64,000 nucleotides of DNA from Chloroflexota bacterium (lineage in GTDB: Bacteria > Chloroflexota > Anaerolineae > Anaerolineales > Villigracilaceae), in contig JACRMH010000043.1 of NCBI GenBank assembly GCA_016219545.1, forward strand, positions 20,480 to 84,479. The letters are read 5' to 3'. The notes under the pieces were generated by a model, which did not search any database, was not told where the DNA came from, and saw only the letters and a list, made by a program, of their open reading frames with translations. Below are positions 54,305-62,265 of the stretch, in pieces. Each line of letters starts with the position of its first letter. Within the stretch, counting starts at the first letter, position 1. Position numbers and translations under genes: made by a program.

Positions 54305-54364
54305 AAGGAAATGCCTTGATATTTCATCGGGACATCCCTTTGTACTGACAATCTAACTTAAAGC

Positions 54365-54387
54365 AAAAACCCGCTATTTCTAGCGGG
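54365..54387 (-). terminator. Terminator of tRNA-Gln
   Basis: CCCGCTA/TAGCGGG stem with a 4-nt loop, followed on the minus strand by TTTTT, 6 bp after the tRNA 3' end. Confidence 0.85.
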
Positions 54388-54392
54388 CCTAG

Positions 54393-54463
54393 CTGGGGAA
54401 CCTGGATTCGAACCAAGATACCATCCTCCAGAGGGACGTGTACTGCCGTTGTACGATTCCCCA
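54393..54463 (-). tRNA. tRNA-Gln (anticodon CUG)
   Basis: A 71-nt cloverleaf can be folded: acceptor TGGGGAA/TTCCCCA, D arm GTAC/GTAC, anticodon arm CGTCC/GGATG with loop CTCTGGA (anticodon CTG), T arm CTTGG/CCAGG with TTCGAAT, discriminator G. CCA is not encoded. It lies about 0.7 kb upstream of glnS, on the opposite strand, so enzyme and substrate tRNA genes are neighbours. Confidence 0.93.
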
Positions 54464-54551
54464 AGACGGCGGTTATTTTACCATCTTTTTCTTTTTTCTG
54501 AGTCAATTATCTTCGGCGGCAATTTCTACATAGTTTAACTACGGATAGGAC

Positions 54552-54890
54552 TTATTTGTTGCGTGCAGCGCGGCGGGTATTGTCTTCTACGTCCATGAAG
54601 ATAAGCAAGACTTTTCCTACCGCTTGCAGTCCAATGAAATTCCACAGACCCGGCACTGCCGGTTGGAAGATCCAAAGAACCTGCTGGGCAATATCGGTGA
54701 AACCTGGAAGCGCAATCAAGTGGCGTGTGATCTGTAAAAATAAAACAGCCAAAGAAAGAACAATTTGCGACGCGTAATAGATCAAAGCACCCCAGCCGCA
54801 AATCTCGGCGAGACGGGCAAGGCGCAGGATGGAACTGCGGTCAAAATAAGTGCCTGCGAAATTTGTTTTGGAATTGTCAGATTCAGTCAT
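54552..54890 (-). CDS. Small membrane protein, unknown
   Basis: 112 residues, with GGAGGAA before the ATG. An amphipathic N-terminal part (SSILRLARLAEICGWGALIYY) leads into two or three membrane segments (YASQIVLSLAVLFL; WIFQPAVPGLWNFIGLQAVGKVLLIFM) and a basic tail (NTRRAARNK). I do not recognise the family. It lies between tRNA-Gln and the glnS leader. Confidence 0.7.
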   Translation of the reverse strand: MTESDNSKTNFAGTYFDRSSILRLARLAEICGWGALIYYASQIVLSLAVLFLQITRHLIALPGFTDIAQQVLWIFQPAVPGLWNFIGLQAVGKVLLIFMDVEDNTRRAARNK

Positions 54891-55018
54891 GGGTTCCTCC
54901 GGTTGAAATTATACATAGTATCGCATAATTTGGTAGACAAAATCTGCAATTTTTACTCGCAATTTTCAACGAAAAGTTTACTTGTTTATGAGGCAAGCGA
55001 TAAATCATCCGTGCCGTT

Positions 55019-55027
55019 TGTTATAAT
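55019..55027 (+). promoter_or_regulatory. Extended -10 promoter of glnS
   Basis: TGTTATAAT fits TGnTATAAT and lies about 115 nt before the glnS ATG, leaving room for a leader that holds no clear T-box features. Confidence 0.5.
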
Positions 55028-55142
55028 TGCGGACGATAATACAACAAGCATCAGGGTAGAGAATTCTTCTCTTTAGCGTGGCAGGTCAACGGTTAGCAAG
55101 AAGCGTCTCCCCTCCCCTGAAATCCATTTTGAAGGTCAAGCC

Positions 55143-56828
55143 ATGAGCGATGAAGATGTAAATCCACAAGATAATAAACCTACTGATTTTATCCGCGAGG
55201 CGGTAGCGGAAGATTTGAAGAACGGACTCTTCAACTATGTGCGCACGCGTTTGCCCCCCGAGCCTAACGGTTATTTGCACATCGGACACGTCAAAGCATT
55301 CATGATCGATTATCTCATTGCGAAGGAGAACAACGGTGAGTTGATCCTGCGTTTCGATGACACGAACCCGACCAAGGAAGAAACGGAATTCGTGGACGCC
55401 ATTGAAGATGACGCGCGCTGGCTGGGCATTGAATGGGTTAAGGTGACCTACGCCTCTGATTATTTTGACGAGTTGTATGAGTGGGCAAAGAAACTCGTGC
55501 TAATGGGCAAGGCCTATGTGGACGATCAGACCCCCGAAGAAGTGAGCACCAATCGAGGAACATTGACCACGCCGGGAAAAAATTCCCCGTATCGCGACCG
55601 TGACGTGGAAGAGAATATGGACTTGCTGGAACGCATGAAGGATGGCGAGTTCCCTGATGGTTCACGGATTCTGCGTGCAAAGATAGACATGGCGCACCCG
55701 AACATCAACATGCGCGACCCTGCTATGTATCGCATCATTCATTTGCCGCATCACCGCACCGGAAGCAAGTGGAAGATCTATCCCATGTACGATTGGGCGC
55801 ACGGACAGAATGACTCAATGGAAGGCATCACACATTCCCTGTGTTCGCTCGAATATGAAAACCATCGTCCGTTGTACGAATGGTTCCCTGAACAGCTTGG
55901 GGTCTTCAAACCGCACCAGATCGAGTTCGCACGTTTGAACATGACCTATACTGTAATGAGCAAACGCAAGCTGCGACGACTTGTGGAAGAAAAAGTTGTC
56001 AGTGGCTGGGATGATCCGCGCATGCCCACCTTGCGCGCCATGCGCCGGCGCGGGTACACCGCCGAGGCGGTTCTTGAGTTCATTCGAAAAGTTGGAGTCG
56101 CAAAGAATTACAGTGTGAGCGATGTTTCCTTGCTTGAGTCCTGCGTGCGTGATGACTTAAATAAAAATTCACTGCGCCGCATGGCTGTGGTGAAACCACT
56201 AAAAGTGGTGATCGATAATTATCCTGATGGTCAAACTGAAGAAATGGATGCGATCAACAACCCCGAAGACCCATCTGCCGGCACGCGCAAGGTTCCATTC
56301 TCAAAGGTCATTTACATTGAACAGGATGATTTTCGCGAGACTCCGCCGCCGAAATATTACCGCCTCTTCCCTGGCAATGAAGTGCGTTTGCGCTATGCCT
56401 ATTTCATCAAATGCACGCACGTTGTCAAAGATGATAAAGGCGAAGTGGTCGAAGTCCACGCCACTTATGACCCCACCACGCGTGGCGGCGATTCCGCTGA
56501 TGGCCGCAAGGTCAAATCCACGATTCACTGGGTTTCAGCGGGACATGCTAAAGAAGCGGAAATTCGACTCTATGACCGTCTCTTTACCAAGGAAAACCCC
56601 GAGGAAGGTGAAGAAGGATTCCTCGCATGTATCAACCCGAACTCGCTGATCATTTCAACAGGATATGTGGAACCGTCTCTTTCTTCGCCCGAAGTTGGTT
56701 CACGTTATCAGTTTGAACGCCAGGGATATTTCTGTGTGGACAAAGACTCAACGAAAGAGAAGCCTGTTTTCGATTTGACAGTGAATCTAAAAGACGCCTG
56801 GTCAAAGATCGAGAAGAAGCAAAGCTAG
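55143..56828 (+). CDS. glnS: Glutaminyl-tRNA synthetase
   Basis: 561 residues. Class I signature [16 protein letters not shown] near 39-54 (HIGH) and VMSKRKL near 276 (KMSKS), with the GlnRS-specific beta-barrel anticodon-binding domain from about 340 on ([25 protein letters not shown]). Direct charging of tRNA-Gln implies the cell does not rely only on the transamidation route. Its stop is 5 bp from the convergent cysE end, and its terminator falls inside cysE. Confidence 0.96.
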   Translation: MSDEDVNPQDNKPTDFIREAVAEDLKNGLFNYVRTRLPPEPNGYLHIGHVKAFMIDYLIAKENNGELILRFDDTNPTKEETEFVDAIEDDARWLGIEWVKVTYASDYFDELYEWAKKLVLMGKAYVDDQTPEEVSTNRGTLTTPGKNSPYRDRDVEENMDLLERMKDGEFPDGSRILRAKIDMAHPNINMRDPAMYRIIHLPHHRTGSKWKIYPMYDWAHGQNDSMEGITHSLCSLEYENHRPLYEWFPEQLGVFKPHQIEFARLNMTYTVMSKRKLRRLVEEKVVSGWDDPRMPTLRAMRRRGYTAEAVLEFIRKVGVAKNYSVSDVSLLESCVRDDLNKNSLRRMAVVKPLKVVIDNYPDGQTEEMDAINNPEDPSAGTRKVPFSKVIYIEQDDFRETPPPKYYRLFPGNEVRLRYAYFIKCTHVVKDDKGEVVEVHATYDPTTRGGDSADGRKVKSTIHWVSAGHAKEAEIRLYDRLFTKENPEEGEEGFLACINPNSLIISTGYVEPSLSSPEVGSRYQFERQGYFCVDKDSTKEKPVFDLTVNLKDAWSKIEKKQS

Positions 56829-56833
56829 CTCGT

Positions 56834-57541
56834 TTAAATCGCGAAATCTTCGCCATGCCAAATACCGTGATCCGGAGCATGTAAAATTGGCCCATAGGAA
56901 GCGCCTCCATTGAGGCGCTTTTCTAATGACTCAACGTGGGCGATCAGCGCCACCAGCGTCTCCCCTATCGTATCCGGCAGGCTGCCATGTTCCAGGTCTT
57001 CCTGTTCATTGGGAAGATGAGTTGGATGGTTACGGATCACGACCTGCCCCGGCACACCCACGATCACTGAATCAGGCGGAGCGGATTTGACGACAACTGC
57101 ATTTGCTCCAATGCGGCTATGTGCGCCAATGGTGATGGCTCCTAAAACTTTTGCGCCCGCACCGATGACAACGTGGTCTTCAATGGTGGGATGTCTTTTG
57201 ACTTTGTATAAACTGGTCCCGCCTAAAGTGACGCCATGATACAAGGTGACATTTTCGCCGACCTCGGCCGTCTCGCCGATGACCACTCCCATTCCATGGT
57301 CAATGAAGAAATTCCTCCCGATGGTTGCGCCGGGGTGAATTTCAATTCCGGTGAGTGAGCGTGCTATCTGGGAAACCCAACGCGCCAGGAGTTTAAATCC
57401 ACTTCGCCATAGGCGGTGTGACAGGCGATGCGCCCAGATTGCATGAAGTCCGGGGTAGCACACCAATACTTCCAGCACATTGCGTGCGGCAGGGTCACGG
57501 TCTAAAACGGACTGAATGTCATCGTGAATGGTTCTAAACAT
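56834..57541 (-). CDS. cysE: Serine O-acetyltransferase
   Basis: 235 residues from ATG 57541 ([21 protein letters not shown]), the normal start of short-type CysE. Hexapeptide left-handed helix repeats ([30 protein letters not shown]), catalytic His in DHGMGV and GVTLGGTS loop are intact. It makes O-acetylserine, used by CysK just upstream. The C-terminal tail after LPDTIGETL is longer than usual. Confidence 0.93.
   Translation of the reverse strand: MFRTIHDDIQSVLDRDPAARNVLEVLVCYPGLHAIWAHRLSHRLWRSGFKLLARWVSQIARSLTGIEIHPGATIGRNFFIDHGMGVVIGETAEVGENVTLYHGVTLGGTSLYKVKRHPTIEDHVVIGAGAKVLGAITIGAHSRIGANAVVVKSAPPDSVIVGVPGQVVIRNHPTHLPNEQEDLEHGSLPDTIGETLVALIAHVESLEKRLNGGASYGPILHAPDHGIWHGEDFAI
56899..56924 (+). 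terminator. Terminator of glnS inside cysE
   Basis: AAGCGCCTC/GAGGCGCTT stem with a 4-nt loop then TTCT, oriented for glnS but lying within the cysE coding end. Confidence 0.65.
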
Positions 57542-57555
57542 ATAACTCTCTCTTA

Positions 57556-57597
57556 CCAAAGACCTGACAGGTTTTCAGAAACCTGTCAGGTCTTTGG
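57556..57597. repeat. 19-bp-arm palindrome between cysK and cysE
   Basis: CCAAAGACCTGACAGGTTT and its exact complement around TCAG. It fills most of the 66-bp gap between the two genes of the operon and could lower cysE expression as an attenuating hairpin. Confidence 0.78.
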
Positions 57598-57607
57598 CTA
57601 ATATCTG

Positions 57608-58546
57608 TTACGCTTCCACCAAGTCTGCAAACAAAGGTGTGGATAAATAGCGCTCGCCGAAAGATGGAATGATCACGACGATCAACTTGCCCGCATTCTC
57701 GGCGCGGTTCGCTACTTGTAGAGCAGCCCATGTCGCTGCGCCGGAGGAAATTCCAACGAGCAAACCTTCTTCACGGGCCATGCGCCGTGCAACTTGGAAA
57801 GCATCATCATTCTTGACGCGGATGATCTCATCGTAAATTTTGGTGTTGAGCACATCCGGGACAAAACCCGCACCGATGCCCTGAATCGGATGCGGGCCTT
57901 TTACGCCGCCAGACAATACCGGCGAAGCATCCGGTTCAACAGCAATCGCCTTGAAGGATGGCTTCTTGGCTTTGATGACTTCACCCACACCTGTGATCGT
58001 TCCGCCAGTGCCGATACCTGCCACGAGAAAATCAATTTTTCCATCGGTATCCCGCCAGATCTCCTCAGCGGTCGTATTTCGGTGGATCTCCGGGTTGGCG
58101 GGATTCTTGAATTGCTGAGGCAGGAAATATTTCTTTGGGTCAGAGGCGACAATTTCTTCAGCCTTGCGGATTGCGCCGCCCATGCCGTCAGGTCCGGGCG
58201 TCAATACCAATTCAGCGCCATACGCACGCAGTAACATGCGGCGCTCCTTGCTCATCGTTTCGGGCATGGTCAGGATGATCTTGTATCCACGCGCAGCCGC
58301 GACCATGGCCAATGCAATACCGGTATTCCCGCTGGTAGGCTCGACAATGACCGTATCCTTTTTGATCAACCCTGCTTTTTCACCAGCATCTATCATAGCT
58401 GCGCCAATGCGATCCTTTACGGAGTGAGCTGGGTTATAGAACTCCAGCTTGGCAACCACTTGAGCCTTGGCACCTTCTGTGACTCGGTTTAGGCGCACCA
58501 GCGGAGTATTCCCGATCAAATCAGTTACGTTGTTTGCAATTTTCAT
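57608..58546 (-). CDS. cysK: Cysteine synthase A
   Basis: 312 residues; AAAGGAG precedes the ATG. PLP-binding Lys in the [13 protein letters not shown] segment near 43, SGNTGIAL loop, [10 protein letters not shown] phosphate-binding loop, and the [12 protein letters not shown] tail are all canonical. It makes cysteine from O-acetylserine and sulfide; cysE follows on the same strand. Confidence 0.96.
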   Translation of the reverse strand: MKIANNVTDLIGNTPLVRLNRVTEGAKAQVVAKLEFYNPAHSVKDRIGAAMIDAGEKAGLIKKDTVIVEPTSGNTGIALAMVAAARGYKIILTMPETMSKERRMLLRAYGAELVLTPGPDGMGGAIRKAEEIVASDPKKYFLPQQFKNPANPEIHRNTTAEEIWRDTDGKIDFLVAGIGTGGTITGVGEVIKAKKPSFKAIAVEPDASPVLSGGVKGPHPIQGIGAGFVPDVLNTKIYDEIIRVKNDDAFQVARRMAREEGLLVGISSGAATWAALQVANRAENAGKLIVVIIPSFGERYLSTPLFADLVEA

Positions 58547-58607
58547 TTCAGTCTCCTTTAAAATTTGTTGTGGCTTGAATTAAATAAATAAAACGGCTGT
58601 CTGCCTG

Positions 58608-58805
58608 TTGGGAAAATTCCCGACAAAACAAACGATGGGCGCAACTCGCAAGCCGCGTAATGCGACTTTGGATTCTGCGGGGTCAAGCCCACCGTCTGCG
58701 GCAGTTAGCCGTTTATCTCAGGTTGAGAGGCGGTGGCTAGAAACCCCGCCGTGTACAGATGCAATTCAATATGATTTTCATAGTTTGGTTATCCAGAAGG
58801 ATTGA
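58608..58805 (+). pseudogene. Possible relic of a TnpB C-terminus / IS right end
   Basis: A 65-codon frame whose middle (RKPRNATLDSAGSSPPSAAVSRL) looks like the degenerate tail of IS200/IS605-type TnpB proteins, and whose DNA folds into a multibranch structure such as lies at TnpB right ends. No TnpB catalytic domain remains upstream. Alternatively it is not coding and the structure belongs to the minus-strand cysK leader. Confidence 0.3.
58677..58749. ncRNA. Candidate structured RNA element upstream of cysK
   Basis: GCGGGGT (58677-58683) pairs with ACCCCGC (58743-58749); inside, GCCCACC pairs with GGTGGC, enclosing hairpins CGGC-GCCG (58699-58711) and TCTCA-TGAGA (58716-58728). The fold is possible on either strand. 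In the minus direction it lies 130 nt before cysK; in the plus direction it would be an IS right-end structure. The rest of the 427-bp gap between cysK and the next gene shows no other gene. Confidence 0.4.
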
Positions 58806-58930
58806 GTCTGATTTTTCTTACTTGAGGCAGGATTTTACTACGATATTTAAATAAAAACAGAGTTGTTTGATTTTATGCGATCAACCAGCATGCAAAAAGG
58901 TTATACTGGAAGTAATGAGATTAGAAAGGA

Positions 58931-58954
58931 ACAACTTTTGAGATTTTGTTTCCA
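58931..58954. repeat. Direct repeat, left copy, flanking a lipoprotein gene
   Basis: ACAACTTTTG-AGATTTTGTTTCCA matches 21 of 24 positions with 59738-59761. Confidence 0.5.
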
Positions 58955-58973
58955 ATGGTTGAGGTGAGATAGC

Positions 58974-59720
58974 TTGAGTTATTCAAATTTGGCGTTTCAT
59001 AGGAACAAAATACGATTATTTTCCATTGTGTTTTTTTGGGTGCTAAGCGCTTGCAGTAGTAAAGAATTGCCGACACCTCAACAGCCAGCAAACAAAGTGA
59101 CAAATAAAGATGCGCGTCAGTTAGCGAGCGACAGAACTGAATCGTTTAGTAAAGATCTGAGTTTGACGATAAGGACTCGCAAGTCAATTATTAGCCAACA
59201 AGGTATAGATTTGGTGCTCGAAATCAGAAATATGGCAAGCCATCCAATTGTACTGAAAACGCCACGAAGCACGGGAATTGCATCATCATATATCTTCAAA
59301 TCGGCATTTAATGATGTTAATATATTCTTGGTTGATAGGAATGAGAACCTGGTTATGAATGTGCTTCCTTCGTCGCAATTTTATTCAGACCCAAGAATGC
59401 GAGATGTTATTGAGCCTTACCTTTGGCACAAGCAAAAAGATTTTGTGATTTTACAACTAAGCGAAACATATGAATATAAATATTCAACTGAGACAGTTTA
59501 TTCCATTCCAGAAAATGCGACTTCTTACCAACAGATAGCGGTGGGCGAGTATTTCGTTTATGCTGTTTATTACAATGGCTATATTGGCTATCACGCGGTT
59601 GATACTAATAATATTGAAAACTTTAATTTCTTATTTGAAGATAATTCTTTGATTTTTGATTTGAATGCATGGGTTGGTGAAGTAGTGTCGAATACAGTCA
59701 GCGTTACATTAAAGCAATAA
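58974..59720 (+). CDS. Lipoprotein of unknown function, AT-rich
   Basis: 248 residues, TTG start with GAGGTGAG upstream. The signal ends LSAC (Cys27). The remainder is a soluble domain with a beta-rich pattern (LVLEIRNMASHPIVLKTPRSTG; EYFVYAVYYNGYIGYHA), like BsuPI/intracellular-protease-inhibitor-type or DUF-type Ig folds, but I do not recognise it. Codon use is AT-rich. The gene is flanked by imperfect 24-bp direct repeats (58931 and 59738). Confidence 0.7.
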   Translation: MSYSNLAFHRNKIRLFSIVFFWVLSACSSKELPTPQQPANKVTNKDARQLASDRTESFSKDLSLTIRTRKSIISQQGIDLVLEIRNMASHPIVLKTPRSTGIASSYIFKSAFNDVNIFLVDRNENLVMNVLPSSQFYSDPRMRDVIEPYLWHKQKDFVILQLSETYEYKYSTETVYSIPENATSYQQIAVGEYFVYAVYYNGYIGYHAVDTNNIENFNFLFEDNSLIFDLNAWVGEVVSNTVSVTLKQ

Positions 59721-59737
59721 AGATAAATCGGAAAAGT

Positions 59738-59761
59738 ACAACTTTTGTAATTTCGTTTCCA
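59738..59761. repeat. Direct repeat, right copy
   Basis: ACAACTTTTG-TAATTTCGTTTCCA, 21 of 24 positions identical to 58931-58954. Confidence 0.5.
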
Positions 59762-59767
59762 GGGTTC

Positions 59768-62197
59768 CTACTTTCCCTTCAAAAACTTCGCAATCGCCCT
59801 GCCTACCTTCATCCCTTCCAGCGCGCAGTGATCGGCAGTTTCGACGCCGCGCAGTAAATTCCCGGCCACAAAAACCCCTTTGACAGACGAATGAAACTCG
59901 GTATCTATTTTTGGTCCGCGTGTGAGCGGGTCAAGGACCAAACCACCGAGGCGGGCGATCTCGTTTTCGGGGATCCAATTCCCGGTGAAGATGACCGTGT
60001 CGCATTCCACGAGTTGAGTCTCGCCGTTTGAACGAGTCAATTCAATTCCCTCCAAACGTTTTTGTCCAAAAATATTCGTGATGCGGGTGTTTGTCAGGAT
60101 CGGTGTTCGCGAAAGAATATCCGCCAATGCCCACTTCATCACCACATACGGGAATTCGATCCGATGCTTTGACTCTTCGGTTGTCATCATCAGACACTTC
60201 ACATCGGCATGCATGAGGGTCATCAACGCCGAAAGACTCACCAACTCCGCACCGATGATGACGGCGCGTTTGCCAACCGGCAGACCTTCCTGATAGACAA
60301 ATCGCTGTAAGGACCCCGTCGTATAAATCCCCTGCGGACGTGTGCCGGGGATCATCCTCGCCGCACGCGGACGTTCGCGCACGCCAGTGGCAAGCAAGAC
60401 TGCACCCGCTTCAATTTGACCCAAGCCATTAGGGGAAGTAAAAGTTAAACTTCTTGCTCCTTCGTGTTCCTTTGTGATTTTTTTCCATCCCGTAATCGTC
60501 GTGGACGTTAATGTCTCCACATCGTTTTTTTCTGCGAGTTCACGATAATATCTTGCATAGTGCGGACCGGTGTACATGCGCCACAAGTCCTCGCGCCCAT
60601 ACCCTGTGTGATGACACAAGCGCGGCATCCCACCTGCCTCGGATTCGCGGTCAACGACGAGGATGTTTTTAATGCCCTGTTTTTTTAGTTCGATTGCGGC
60701 AGCAAGTCCCGCTGGGCCTGCGCCAACTATTAATACATCAACACTTTTCGAACCGCTAAGTCTGCGATGATCACTAGGTTTTTTTTCTTGGTTTTGCTTC
60801 GCGCTCTTTGCGCTCTTAGTGGTAAATTCCTTAACCATTGCTGCGTGACAATTAAATCCCTGACATCGCCCCTGAATGGCGCGTGTCCGTCTTCGCAATC
60901 CATCCAAGGTTGTGGCAGGGATCGGCGCATTCATTGCATCATTCAATTCACCGCGAGAGACTCTTTCGCAATGACAGACCATCTCGCCATATTGCGGATT
61001 CTGCAAGATCATCTCCGCGTTTTGATATGGTCTGATATCCGCCTGCCCAATGGTTGGCATCTTCACGGGTTTGAAATCATCCTTCAGTTTCAGTCCAAGT
61101 CCTGCCCCGCCCAGCAACTCGACGGCATATTCGGCAATTCCCATCGCCGCCGAAATTCCCGTTGACCGAATCCCCCCCACGCACAAATACCTTTGATCCG
61201 CGTGCATCTCGATCTGATAATCGCTGTGTTCCGTCGCCGCGCGCAGCCCTGAATAAGTGGCGGTCACTTCTTCATCCAACAGTTGCGGCAAAATTTCCCG
61301 TCCTTTATCCAGCAGCATATTCAACCCATCCGCTGTGGTTTGGGTCGCAGTCTTGTCGGGTAGGTCTTCGGCGGTGGGTCCCAATAAAATATTTCCATAG
61401 ACAGTCGGGCTGATCAACACGCCTTTTGTTTTGGATGTCGGCACTGGGAGCAGGACGTGGTTAACGAGAGTTCTCGCCATTTTGTCATAAACAATTAACT
61501 GTCCGCGTCGCGGCGTGACCTTGAAGTTGGTGTGGCCAAAATGGGCATTGATCTCGTCTGAAAATAATCCCGCCGCGTTGGCAATATATCGTGCGTTGAT
61601 TGACGATTGATCGCAGATGATAGACCACTGTCCACCGCCTGAAGGGACAGTCAACGGTCGTATTTCCTTCACTTGAAAATTCAGAAATAATTCCACGTCA
61701 TTCAAAACTGCCTGAGTTGCAAAAGCCAATGGGACTGTGAACGTGCAAAGGATTCCCTCCCCAGGTACGAGCAATCCGCCCAATGCGCCTTTGTTGATAT
61801 GCGGTTCACGTTTATATATTTCTTCGGATGAAATGATCTCAACATTCGTCACGCCGTTTTCGTGCGCCTTCTTGTGAAGCGCTGGCAACGAATCCAATTG
61901 ATCTTGATTCCATGCGATCAAAAGTGCGCCGAGCCTTTCATGTGGGATATTCACCTTCGGCATGAATTTATCCATAAGGGCGTAACTGCGGCGCATGAGA
62001 GTCGCTTCCAATGTGCCGGGCTTGGCGTCAAAGCCTGTGTGCCAGATAGCCGTGCTAGCTTTTGATGTCCCCATGCCTACATCGGGATTCGACTCAACCA
62101 ACGCGACCTTGAGTTGATAACGGGAAAGCTCACGCGCAATAGCAGACCCCACCACGCCTGCACCGATCACTGCGATGTCGTAAGTATTGTTTGTCAT
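59768..62197 (-). CDS. Fused glycerol-3-phosphate dehydrogenase-like FAD protein plus pyridine-nucleotide oxidoreductase
   Basis: 809 residues. Part 1 (about 1-370): DAO-type FAD domain (IAVIGAGVVGSAIARELS) as in GlpA/LhgO. Part 2 (about 395-450): BFD-like [2Fe-2S] domain, C-x-C (VCHCERVS) then C-x4-C (GRCQGFNC). A low-complexity linker TTKSAKSAKQNQEKK follows. Part 3 (about 475-809): FAD/NAD disulfide-type oxidoreductase (VLIVGAGPAGLAAAIEL; VAGNLLRG). In other bacteria these are separate genes beside glpK; here they are one chain. With the FGGY kinase upstream it likely oxidises glycerol-3-phosphate. No clear ribosome site. Confidence 0.83.
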   Translation of the reverse strand: MTNNTYDIAVIGAGVVGSAIARELSRYQLKVALVESNPDVGMGTSKASTAIWHTGFDAKPGTLEATLMRRSYALMDKFMPKVNIPHERLGALLIAWNQDQLDSLPALHKKAHENGVTNVEIISSEEIYKREPHINKGALGGLLVPGEGILCTFTVPLAFATQAVLNDVELFLNFQVKEIRPLTVPSGGGQWSIICDQSSINARYIANAAGLFSDEINAHFGHTNFKVTPRRGQLIVYDKMARTLVNHVLLPVPTSKTKGVLISPTVYGNILLGPTAEDLPDKTATQTTADGLNMLLDKGREILPQLLDEEVTATYSGLRAATEHSDYQIEMHADQRYLCVGGIRSTGISAAMGIAEYAVELLGGAGLGLKLKDDFKPVKMPTIGQADIRPYQNAEMILQNPQYGEMVCHCERVSRGELNDAMNAPIPATTLDGLRRRTRAIQGRCQGFNCHAAMVKEFTTKSAKSAKQNQEKKPSDHRRLSGSKSVDVLIVGAGPAGLAAAIELKKQGIKNILVVDRESEAGGMPRLCHHTGYGREDLWRMYTGPHYARYYRELAEKNDVETLTSTTITGWKKITKEHEGARSLTFTSPNGLGQIEAGAVLLATGVRERPRAARMIPGTRPQGIYTTGSLQRFVYQEGLPVGKRAVIIGAELVSLSALMTLMHADVKCLMMTTEESKHRIEFPYVVMKWALADILSRTPILTNTRITNIFGQKRLEGIELTRSNGETQLVECDTVIFTGNWIPENEIARLGGLVLDPLTRGPKIDTEFHSSVKGVFVAGNLLRGVETADHCALEGMKVGRAIAKFLKGK
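60462..60484. repeat. CACAAAGG-type repeat inside the flavoprotein
   Basis: Minus-strand AATCACAAAGGAACACGAAGG resembles the intergenic repeat at 1718 and encodes KITKEHEGARSL in the third domain. Confidence 0.5.
60795..60830. repeat. Repeat-derived linker in the fused flavoprotein
   Basis: GCTTCGCGCTCTTTGCGCTC-type DNA encodes the TTKSAKSAKQN linker that joins the [2Fe-2S] domain to the second oxidoreductase. Confidence 0.5.
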
Positions 62198-62212
62198 TTT
62201 TTATGTCCATAA

Positions 62213-62263
62213 GGTAGACAAGGAAACACGTGTTTACCTGTTTACTTGTCTACCTGTCTACGT
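62213..62263. repeat. Nested inverted/tandem repeat between kinase and flavoprotein
   Basis: GGTAGACAAG (62213-62222) pairs with CTTGTCTACC (62245-62254); within it AAACACGTGTTT (62224-62235) is a perfect palindrome; TACCTGTCTACGTG extends it. It lies in the kinase-flavoprotein gap and overlaps the ribosome-binding region only distantly. Confidence 0.65.
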
Positions 62264-62265
62264 GC

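Noticed and set aside
55028..55142. T-box or other riboswitch in the glnS leader
   Set aside because: No T-box core sequence or stable structure recognised.
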